Assembly: GCA_020846975.1 (NCBI GenBank)
Contig: JADLCX010000027.1
Location: 1-64,000 of the forward strand
From: Phycisphaerales bacterium
GTDB taxonomy: Bacteria > Planctomycetota > Phycisphaerae > Phycisphaerales > UBA1924
Length of the DNA stretch: 64,000 nucleotides
Direction of reading: 5' to 3'
The translations under genes and the position numbers were made by a program. Of the stretch, positions 46,418 to 54,739 are shown one piece after another. The notes below the pieces were generated by a model that had not been told where the DNA came from, did not search any database, and saw only the letters and a program-made list of their open reading frames with translations. Position 1 is the stretch's first letter; every line of letters begins with the position of its first letter.

Positions 46418-47608
46418 ATGGCAGGCAATGGAAAACTTGTGGCGGAACAACGACGGTACCGCGTCCGCACGGTCTCGGATGCCAAGTCGATCACGACCGC
46501 GTGGCTGGAAACGGTTGGTCTCGCTCAAGCCGTCACGCTCGGCCTTCCCGAGGTCGATGACCGCTACCACATCTGGCGAGTACCGCTCCGGCGCAGGCGG
46601 AACGAAAGGGTCGGTGAACTGGTCATCGACGCGTACACGACCGAGATCATTGAGGACAAATCAACCCGCGCCGACCTGATCGAGGCGCGATTGCTTCGCA
46701 AGCCGGAAGAAACCGCTCAGGGCAAGAAAACAACTCGGGAAGCTTCCCGTCGCTCAACGATGCGAAACACGATCGGGTTCGGCGACTGCCGCGAGTTACT
46801 CGACGATACGCCTGTTGGCGGAGTAGACCTGATCTTCACCTCGCCACCGTACTTCAACGCCCGACCGGAGTACAGCGAGTACGAGGCCTATGAGCAGTAC
46901 CTCGACTTCATGCGGCAAGTCATCCGGCGCGGCCATCGCGCGCTCGCCGACGGTCGGTTCTTCGTGATGAACACCGCGCCGGTACTGCTCCGACGCACGC
47001 ACCGTAACGAGGCCTCGCGCCGGATCGCCGTGCCTTTCGATCTGCATCGCATATTCATCGAAGAGGGCTTCGATTTCATCGATGACATCATCTGGGTGAA
47101 GCCCGAGGGCGCCGGATGGGCCACTGGCCGCGGCCGACGGTTTGCGGCTGATCGCAATCCGCTTCAGTACAAGGCGGTACCGGTCACGGAGTATGTGCTC
47201 GTCTATCGCAAGCGAACAGACAGACTCATCGACTGGCACATTCGTAACCACCACGACCCCAGGCTCGTCGAATCGTCAAAGATCAAGGATGACTACGAGC
47301 GGACGAACATCTGGCGCATACAGCCAGCTACAAACTCGCCGCATCCCGCGGCCTTTCCACGCGATCTCGCGGAAAAGGTCATCTCGTACTACTCCTTCAA
47401 GGACGATGTTGTGCTGGACCCGTTTGCGGGTTCCGGAACAACCGGCGCCGCGGCGGCCAGGCTTGAGAGGCGCTTCGCGCTGTTTGAGATCAACCCCGAG
47501 TACATCGAGCTCATGCGTGCTTCTGTAGATCAATGGCTCGGCAAGGAAGCGGACAACGTATTGTGGATTGGCTGTCAGCCTCCCGCACCGGCGATGACGT
47601 TGTTGTAA
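46418..47608 (+). CDS. Site-specific DNA methyltransferase (TSPPY...FAGSGTTG)
   Basis: DLIFTSPPYFNARPEY catalytic motif and VVLDPFAGSGTTGAAAARLERRF SAM-binding motif; about 110-aa N-terminal extension. Confidence 0.88.
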   Translation: MAGNGKLVAEQRRYRVRTVSDAKSITTAWLETVGLAQAVTLGLPEVDDRYHIWRVPLRRRRNERVGELVIDAYTTEIIEDKSTRADLIEARLLRKPEETAQGKKTTREASRRSTMRNTIGFGDCRELLDDTPVGGVDLIFTSPPYFNARPEYSEYEAYEQYLDFMRQVIRRGHRALADGRFFVMNTAPVLLRRTHRNEASRRIAVPFDLHRIFIEEGFDFIDDIIWVKPEGAGWATGRGRRFAADRNPLQYKAVPVTEYVLVYRKRTDRLIDWHIRNHHDPRLVESSKIKDDYERTNIWRIQPATNSPHPAAFPRDLAEKVISYYSFKDDVVLDPFAGSGTTGAAAARLERRFALFEINPEYIELMRASVDQWLGKEADNVLWIGCQPPAPAMTLL

Positions 47609-47618
47609 TCACTAGAAC

Positions 47619-48767
47619 ATGGCAACGAAGCGAACATCCATCGCCGACTTGTTCCCGCCGAGCTTTCGCGGGCTGCTGACCGCTACGGGAAGGCAGTTCA
47701 TCGAGCGTGGCGGGCAAGAGCTTGTACGCCAGGCAACGTTGCAAGTCTTGTTGGGCCACAACGTGCGCACACAGACCGAGCCCCTGACAAGACAGCGCAT
47801 CGCGGAGATCGGGGGCGCGCTCGTTGGAATGTTCGAGCGCGGGCTTCGACAGGACCCGCACTTCTACACGACGCTCTCGGAACGAGCCGTCGAACTACTG
47901 GGCACGCGCGGCATCACGCGTGACCAGCAGTGGCCGGCTCAGTGGGTCTTGGGGCTCACGGGCAAGGGCGTGCAGAACGTACTGCGCGGAGATCAACAGT
48001 CGCTGCGTGCGTTCCTGACGACGCTCGATCGCGCCATCGCACAGGCGGCCGACAACCTTCATCGCGAACTCGGTCCGCTGCATCTGTCCATCGGCCTCGG
48101 CAAGCACGGGCCGAACTCGCCGCCACCGCTCGGGTGGGGTGAGGCCCTTCGCCTGACAACAGCGTTAGGATGCGCGGAGCTTGCCGTCCGCGGCTCCGAC
48201 AAGTCACGCTACGGGAAGCTGTTCGAGCGCCTGGTGCTCGGAAGCGTGCTGTCGATCCTCGGCTTCAACATGGACGATGCTCGCGCGGGCGCGAGGCGAA
48301 ACAGAGTCTTCTGGCTCTCCGATTCGACCGACGACCGCGAGTGCGATGCCACAGCGATCATCCAGCCAGGAAGGCTCGCTCGGTTCGATATCGGCTTCAT
48401 CGGCATTGGAAACCCGGAGATCGTGCGGGACAAGCTCAGCCGTTTCGCGAGAGAAGTGGAACACGCCGGCCGACGGAGTTCTTCCACGACATTCGTGATC
48501 GTAGATCGCTATCCGACCGGCCCAAGTGCCAACTCCATCAGAATCGCCGAACAGAGCGGCGCTGCTCTGATCCAGATGAGCATGTCACTCTGGCCGCGCG
48601 AGTTGGCACGTGAGCTCAAAGAGCGACTGGGACATCCGTGCCCGTTGACAAACCTCGCGGATGGTGAGGCCGAGTCGCACATCCGCAAGTCCATGAGCGA
48701 GCTCGACGTCCTCTCATTCCTCGGCAAGGACGAGGATCCTGAGCAAGAGAACGGCGATGAAGACTAG
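47619..48767 (+). CDS. Candidate type II restriction endonuclease, partner of upstream methyltransferase (possibly CfrBI-like)
   Basis: Immediately downstream of the MTase; candidate PD-(D/E)XK-like stretch DRECDATAIIQPGRLARFDIGFIGIGNPEIVRDKLSRF. Family not verified. Confidence 0.6.
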   Translation: MATKRTSIADLFPPSFRGLLTATGRQFIERGGQELVRQATLQVLLGHNVRTQTEPLTRQRIAEIGGALVGMFERGLRQDPHFYTTLSERAVELLGTRGITRDQQWPAQWVLGLTGKGVQNVLRGDQQSLRAFLTTLDRAIAQAADNLHRELGPLHLSIGLGKHGPNSPPPLGWGEALRLTTALGCAELAVRGSDKSRYGKLFERLVLGSVLSILGFNMDDARAGARRNRVFWLSDSTDDRECDATAIIQPGRLARFDIGFIGIGNPEIVRDKLSRFAREVEHAGRRSSSTTFVIVDRYPTGPSANSIRIAEQSGAALIQMSMSLWPRELARELKERLGHPCPLTNLADGEAESHIRKSMSELDVLSFLGKDEDPEQENGDED

Positions 48768-50382
48768 GCCAAACGTTGCACGAGACTGCCGAGCGTTGCT
48801 CGTACTCGTCGCCTGCGTCCTGGTCTACTGGCTCGGCCTCGGCGCCATGCCGTTCGGCTCCAGCGAAGGCCACCGCGTCATCCCCGGCTGGACGATGCTC
48901 CAGTCCGGCGACTGGTGGCACGTGCGGCTGTTCGGGCAGCCTTACCTCCGCAAACCGCCCGGCATGCCCTGGGCCATCGCCGCGAGCTCGTCCGTGCTGG
49001 GATTGACGGAGTTCGGAGCCCGCGCCCCTTCCGCCCTTGCCGCAACGCTCGCCGCGCTCGCCGCGCTCTGGTTCGGCACGCGCTGGTTCGGCCGCCTCGG
49101 CGGGCTGGGCTGCGGCCTCATGCAGGCCACGCTCCCGCTCTTCTGGGCGCCCGGCCGCAGCGCGGAGATCGAAGCCCTCAACAACTTCGGCACGCAGCTC
49201 GCTGCGCTCGCGCTGATCGACCTCGCCCTTTCGGGCCGCGCCGCGGGCGGCTGGATGGATCGCCTCCGCACCGAGTCCGCGGCCACGACCAACGACTTCA
49301 TGCGCATCGGCCCGGCCCCCGCATCCGACATCGAAGGGCGAAGGCCTCCGCCCCGGCCCGTGCTCATGGCGCTGCTCGGCGCGGCGGGAGCGGGCATCGC
49401 CGGTCTGACGAAGGGGCCGGCCGGCCTGCCCGTCCTCGCCGGCGCGCTGATCGGCTCCGTGATCGGTCTCGGTTCGATTCGCGCCATCCTCAGATCGTGG
49501 ACCTTCACCGCGCTCGCGATCGCCGGCGCGGCGCTGTGGTGGATCGGCCGAGAAGTGCTCGCGGCGAACAGCGACCCCGACACCATCCGTCAGGGCGCCG
49601 AAGCCTTCATGTGGACCGGCGGAAGGAGCACGATCGGCAAGGTTCTGTTCCTCGCGCCGATGGCCCTGGCCTCCGCCCTCCCGGCCTCCCTGGCGATGAT
49701 GTTCCCATGGGGCGCGGATGCCCGCCGCGAGGCGGCATCCAGCCCGTCCAACACCACCCGTCGTGCCTACGCCGCCGCACGCTCGCTCGCCTGGTGCTGG
49801 GTTGTCGCGATCGGCGTGATGGTGATCTGCGGCGTGCAGAACGCACGCTACGCCATGCCCGCGGCGTTTGTGTTCCCCATGCTGTGCGGCTACGTGCTCC
49901 GCGGCGGGTGGGGCGTGTGGGCCGGCTTCGACCAGAAGCGCCGCACGCTGGCCAGACGGCTGACCTTCCGCGGACCGGCGAGCTGGCCCGTCGTCCTCTG
50001 CTTCGCCTCGGTTCTCGGCGGCCGCTTCGTCGCCATGAGGAACGACCCCGACGACTCGACCGAAGCGGCTCGAACGGTCGCCGCGGCGCTCCCTCAGGGC
50101 GGCACGCTCTGGGCCGATGACCTCGTGGAAGCACGCCCGGATGTGCTGCTCTACGCCCAGCGGCGCGCCGCCGAGGTGGGCGAGCATCTTCGGCCGCTCT
50201 GGAAGAAGTCCGCGATGCTCGCCGGCACGCTGCCCGGGCCCGGCGAGTTCATCGTTGTCCGCACCGATGACAAGAGCACCGAACGACGGCGGTACGGAGC
50301 GGCCGTCGCCGACGGCAAACTCGTGCTTGTCAACGAGGGCAGGGTCGGCAAGTTCCGGTTCGAGGTGTACCGGGCGCGATGA
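48757..50382 (+). CDS. GT39/ArnT-like membrane glycosyltransferase
   Basis: FGSSEGHRVIPGWTMLQSGDWWHVRLFGQPYLRKPPGMPWAIA; multi-TM. Confidence 0.8.
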   Translation: MKTRPNVARDCRALLVLVACVLVYWLGLGAMPFGSSEGHRVIPGWTMLQSGDWWHVRLFGQPYLRKPPGMPWAIAASSSVLGLTEFGARAPSALAATLAALAALWFGTRWFGRLGGLGCGLMQATLPLFWAPGRSAEIEALNNFGTQLAALALIDLALSGRAAGGWMDRLRTESAATTNDFMRIGPAPASDIEGRRPPPRPVLMALLGAAGAGIAGLTKGPAGLPVLAGALIGSVIGLGSIRAILRSWTFTALAIAGAALWWIGREVLAANSDPDTIRQGAEAFMWTGGRSTIGKVLFLAPMALASALPASLAMMFPWGADARREAASSPSNTTRRAYAAARSLAWCWVVAIGVMVICGVQNARYAMPAAFVFPMLCGYVLRGGWGVWAGFDQKRRTLARRLTFRGPASWPVVLCFASVLGGRFVAMRNDPDDSTEAARTVAAALPQGGTLWADDLVEARPDVLLYAQRRAAEVGEHLRPLWKKSAMLAGTLPGPGEFIVVRTDDKSTERRRYGAAVADGKLVLVNEGRVGKFRFEVYRAR

Positions 50383-50392
50383 GCCGAGGCGC

Positions 50393-51112
50393 TCAGGTCC
50401 GCGCAAACGTCGCCCTCAGGCGTCGCTTCGGCGGGGTCTCATCATCCTCAAACTCGTCCGCGGCGCGCGTCGGTCGCCACCCCTTCGATTCGAGCAGGCC
50501 CGTGAGTTCCGAAGCCGTGAGCGGCCACGGCGGACCCTGCACGGTCGCCAGAGTCTCCGATTCATCCCGCCCGCGCGCGATCGCCACGATCAGCCCGCGC
50601 GGGCAGGCGAGCTGCGCGATCGCCGCGGCCATCGCCTCGCGGGCCGGCGGTTCCACCGATTGAATCGTGTACACCTCGACCACCAGATCGAAGCGATGCC
50701 GGAATCGGGAGGGAAGCCCGAGCAGGTCGCCGACCATGAACGCCTCGGCCTGATCGGGGAACCGCCGCCGCGCCCAATCGATCGCCGTAGGCGAGATGTC
50801 GAAGCCGCTGGCGTCGTAGCCGCGGTTGAGAAGTTCGATCACATCGTCGCCCAGCCCGCACCCCACCACCACCGCCCTCGCTCCCGGCCGGACGCGCCCG
50901 GCCGCCTCGGCGTTGAGCCAGCTCACCAGCGCGGGGTTGGCCCGAGCGTGCGCCCACGGTACCTGCGACGCGTCCCCGTGGGCATCCCGGTAGATCGACT
51001 CGAATCGCTCGGCGAGCCCGGCGCGCGCTGCATCGAACTTGGGTTCGAGGATCGAGGCTGCACCGAACGTCGGTTGAAGGGTGCTGGCGAGGGACATGGT
51101 TCCGGCCTCCAT
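50393..51112 (-). CDS. Class I SAM-dependent methyltransferase
   Basis: ARAVVVGCGLGDDVIELLNRGYDASGFDISPTAIDWARRRFP motif I/II. Confidence 0.88.
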   Translation of the reverse strand: MEAGTMSLASTLQPTFGAASILEPKFDAARAGLAERFESIYRDAHGDASQVPWAHARANPALVSWLNAEAAGRVRPGARAVVVGCGLGDDVIELLNRGYDASGFDISPTAIDWARRRFPDQAEAFMVGDLLGLPSRFRHRFDLVVEVYTIQSVEPPAREAMAAAIAQLACPRGLIVAIARGRDESETLATVQGPPWPLTASELTGLLESKGWRPTRAADEFEDDETPPKRRLRATFART

Positions 51113-51321
51113 GCTGGCCGCGTTGAGAATCAGCGCGGCGGTGAGCGGGGCGTGGGGAACACACGACCGGCGACGGCGAGACCGTCACCGATCGGAACTC
51201 AATCAGTTTATCACGACTTCTCGGTCATTGGAACACCCGCGCCGTATGTTGCCCGTACGCAATACAAACAACAGAACGCCGCTCCCTACGACGCGATACG
51301 GCCTCACCTCCAGACTCAAAA

Positions 51322-51392
51322 AAGCACAAAGGCCCGTGTTCCGCGGGCTCTTGGAGGCGTTGAGCCGCTGCGGGAAACGGGCCTTGTGCTTC
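51322..51392 (-). terminator. Hairpin plus T-tract downstream of secreted protease gene
   Basis: Minus strand: aagcacaaggcccgtttcccgc...gcggaacacgggcctttgtgctttttt. Confidence 0.7.
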
Positions 51393-51481
51393 ACGAAGGA
51401 GGCGAGAGCGGGACTGTTGCTGTATCAGGCGTTTCCGCCTCACCAGTCCGTACGCACCGGACGGCGAGGCGGTTCCCGTTT

Positions 51482-54400
51482 CTAGCAACCCGCGAAATAT
51501 GCCGCGAGGAAATCGAAGATGTCCTGCACGGAGATCGAGCCCGAGTCATTCGCGTCCGCGGCGGCTTCGCCGCTGAAATACGCGCCGAGAAAATCGAATA
51601 TGTCTTGCACGCTCGGAGGCGGCCCCGACTGATTGAAGTCGCCGCGGCAGCAACCCGCCGGCGCGCCGCAGGCTGTCTGCGGGCCCGAGAACGTTGTGTT
51701 GGGCCCGGCGCACTCGGCGGGCGTGCTGATGCGACAACTTGCTCCGAAGCAGCACGCGCCGGTCATCGGGGGGCACGGATCGGGTTCGCATGTCGCACCG
51801 GGGATGAACGTGCCCGTGCACGTGCACGCCGAGGTCACGATGCACCCGGCCGCGGACAGGCAGCACGCGCCCGGGGGCGGAGAACACGGGGTTGGGATGC
51901 ACGGTGTCCCGGCCATCCAGGAGCCGGAGGGACACTGCACCAGAGTCGCCGAGGCACAACACCCGTTCGCATCGCAGCACGCGCCGGGAAGATCGCACGC
52001 GCTCGGTTCGCACGAGCCCGACGCGACCCACGAGCCGGCGCATTGAGGCTGAGCCGTGACAGTGCACGAGCCGGTGATGTCGCAGCACGCCCCGCCGGGC
52101 GAGCATGTCACGCTCAGCCATCCCGCGCCCGTCGCGCCGCCAAAGCCGCCGACGCGGATCAGGTATTGCCCGCCGGCGCGAGCTGGAAACGAGATCGCCG
52201 ACCTGAAGTTGCCGCACACCGCGGGGTTGTCATCGTTGCACGCGATGACCGAACCACCCGCCGTCGGGCAGTCGCTCCCGTAGACCGCCAGTTCCGTGTC
52301 GAGGCTGCCGCCCCCCGCGCACGTGTCCACATCCACCACGCCGTCGCAGGTCGCCGTGTATCGGAACCAGATGTCCGCGGCGATGGCGGGATCGGCGAAG
52401 AAGTTGCACAGGGCCGGCTCGTTCGGGCCGTCGGTTGTGGCTCCGACGGTCGAGAACGGCGTGAAGCCGTCGCCGATCGGGCTCGCGCCCGAGCACGAGT
52501 CGTTCGGGGGCAGCACCGGGATGGTCACGCGGAGCGTGTAGGTGCCGGTCAGTTGGTTGTAACCCGCCACTCGAACGTAGTAGGTGATCCCGGCGGACAG
52601 GTTGACATCCAGCCTCGAACCCTGGCTGCCGCCGGCATCGTCGTTGCAGCCGATCTGGTTGGCCGCGGAACCCGGGCAGGCGGAGTGCACCGACACGACC
52701 GTGTCGAGCGCCGACCCCACGGAGTCAAACCGATACACATCGCTCGTCGCGGGAGTGAATCCGTACCACACATCCGGCGCGGCGTTCGGCAGAGTCGGCG
52801 AGCCGCACCCCGCCGAACCGTCGGCCGTGGCGCCGACCGTGGTGCCCGTGACCGGAGAGTCGAGCGCGAGCGCGGGAGCGTTGGCGCATGTGTTGTTCGG
52901 GATTCCCGAGACCGAGATCGCCATTGTGTAATCGTTGCGGGTATCGGAGAAGAGGTAGACGCGCACGTAGACCGTCCGCGGCGAGCCGTTGGTGTTGGTC
53001 CAGTTGATCTGCTCCGAATCAGAGACCGAGACCGACTGCGCGACAGCCGAACCGCCGCAGGTCGTGAACAACTGCACATCCACATCGCCGTGAGCGTGCG
53101 TCAGGCTCAGCGCGACGCTGATGCTCTGGCCCGGACCGAGCGTGAAGCTGTACCAGTCCTCGGACGTGCTCTTGACGACCAGGTTCTCGAACACGCCGGC
53201 CGCGATCGCGCGTGCCACGGCGCAACCGTTGTTGGGCTCGAACGGGTCGTCGCCCCCCGCATCGAGAACGGCCGGACCGATGGCCGCGTACGTCAGATCG
53301 AATCGCCCGAAATCATCGTTGAGCCCGTTGCTCGCCGAGCCGACGCACGCCGACTGACCGCACGAGAGGTGGCCGTAGAGCCGCTTGTCGGAAACCCGGA
53401 AGAGCCCGGACCCGGACGATCCCACTTCCGTTCCGCCGCTGGTCCAGTCCGCCTGCGCGTACGCCGGCGAGCCGCAGACCTGCCCCGCGACCTTGTTCCC
53501 GAACGCGATCCTCTTGAACGAGCCGTCGGGGTGGTGCACGCACGCCGACGCCGTGCCGTTGGGCTGTTCGCCCGTCAACCAACCAACCCACGCAAGGCCG
53601 CTCGGCAGCGTTCCGTCGATCATCAGGAGCGAGTAGTCCGTGCCCGCGAAGACATCCGCACCCGAGACGAGCGTGCACGGCCAGCTTCTTGACAGCGATG
53701 CCAGGGTCGGCGGGGCCCCGTTGCAGGCGCTGGTCTGGTAGCGCCAGTAGACCTCGGCCGATGCGGCCGCGGATACCGTGGGCACGCAGTGGTTCGCCGT
53801 GAGAAAATACGGCGTGAGATCGCTGCTGGTCGTCGCGAGAAGCTGCCCCGTGCAAAGCACCTGCGAGCCGATATCCACGCTCCCGACGCCCCCCACCGCC
53901 AGCGCCACCGTGCCCCAGCCGCTCTGACAGGTCACGTCCTGATGGCACCCGCCCACGCGATCGGTCAGACCCTGCTCGGCGAGCTCGCGCGCCGGGTCGC
54001 GGTAGATGTGCTGCACGGCATCGATCAGGAAGGGAAGCGGTTTGGGCGCACCCGGCTTGCCCGCGGGCTCGTAGTACTCGATCCAAACCCGGTCGTCGCC
54101 GAAGCACGTCGGCGCCCACACGGCCCCTCCGAACCCCGACACGCCCGCGGCGGTCAGCGGCTCCAGCCGCGCCGATGGATCGCCCGTCGGGTAGATGTGC
54201 AGCTCGCTTCCCGGCGGCAGACGCAGTTTCATCAGATGAACGCGAAGCCCCGCCGCGCCGGGCGAGGCGATCTCCGCCCGCCACACACGCCCGCCATCGG
54301 CAAGCCCATCCCAGCGCCCGTTCCCGCCTTCGCCGGGGGAGAGCCAGATCGGCCGTTCGATACCCATCCTGAGGCGTCGATCGCCCGAGCGTCGCGCTTG

Positions 54401-54733
54401 CTCGTCCTCCTCGCGCACGCGCGGCATGTCCGGCGCGGGCGCGACCAGCAGCGGCACGGCCGCATCATCGAGCCCGTACCGCTCCGAGGGCAGGCTCGCG
54501 CGAGACTTGAGCGGAGCGGCCGGACGCGAGTCCACAACCGCCTCGGCCGCCACCTGCCCCACCGCCCCCGATGGCAGCGCGAGCGCCAGGGCCACGCCGA
54601 GAGCGCACATCCGGCCGACCCGCGCGCGATCCCGGCCGGCCTGGCCGTTCGCGCGAGCGTCGTTACTGCCGATTGCTCCCATGTCGCCTTCCCGATCTCT
54701 GCCGACCAGTGCTCCCGCCACACCACGACGCAC
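51482..54733 (-). CDS. Secreted trypsin-like (lysyl endopeptidase-like) serine protease with PPC-like, Cys-rich and GC-type dockerin-like domains
   Basis: TANHC (His), DYSLLMID (Asp), GSSGSGLFRV (Ser); repeated GACC cysteine modules; C-terminus SVQDIFDFLGAYFSG...SVQDIFDFLAAYFAGC. Confidence 0.85.
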   Translation of the reverse strand: MRRGVAGALVGRDREGDMGAIGSNDARANGQAGRDRARVGRMCALGVALALALPSGAVGQVAAEAVVDSRPAAPLKSRASLPSERYGLDDAAVPLLVAPAPDMPRVREEDEQARRSGDRRLRMGIERPIWLSPGEGGNGRWDGLADGGRVWRAEIASPGAAGLRVHLMKLRLPPGSELHIYPTGDPSARLEPLTAAGVSGFGGAVWAPTCFGDDRVWIEYYEPAGKPGAPKPLPFLIDAVQHIYRDPARELAEQGLTDRVGGCHQDVTCQSGWGTVALAVGGVGSVDIGSQVLCTGQLLATTSSDLTPYFLTANHCVPTVSAAASAEVYWRYQTSACNGAPPTLASLSRSWPCTLVSGADVFAGTDYSLLMIDGTLPSGLAWVGWLTGEQPNGTASACVHHPDGSFKRIAFGNKVAGQVCGSPAYAQADWTSGGTEVGSSGSGLFRVSDKRLYGHLSCGQSACVGSASNGLNDDFGRFDLTYAAIGPAVLDAGGDDPFEPNNGCAVARAIAAGVFENLVVKSTSEDWYSFTLGPGQSISVALSLTHAHGDVDVQLFTTCGGSAVAQSVSVSDSEQINWTNTNGSPRTVYVRVYLFSDTRNDYTMAISVSGIPNNTCANAPALALDSPVTGTTVGATADGSAGCGSPTLPNAAPDVWYGFTPATSDVYRFDSVGSALDTVVSVHSACPGSAANQIGCNDDAGGSQGSRLDVNLSAGITYYVRVAGYNQLTGTYTLRVTIPVLPPNDSCSGASPIGDGFTPFSTVGATTDGPNEPALCNFFADPAIAADIWFRYTATCDGVVDVDTCAGGGSLDTELAVYGSDCPTAGGSVIACNDDNPAVCGNFRSAISFPARAGGQYLIRVGGFGGATGAGWLSVTCSPGGACCDITGSCTVTAQPQCAGSWVASGSCEPSACDLPGACCDANGCCASATLVQCPSGSWMAGTPCIPTPCSPPPGACCLSAAGCIVTSACTCTGTFIPGATCEPDPCPPMTGACCFGASCRISTPAECAGPNTTFSGPQTACGAPAGCCRGDFNQSGPPPSVQDIFDFLGAYFSGEAAADANDSGSISVQDIFDFLAAYFAGC

Positions 54734-54739
54734 GACCGT

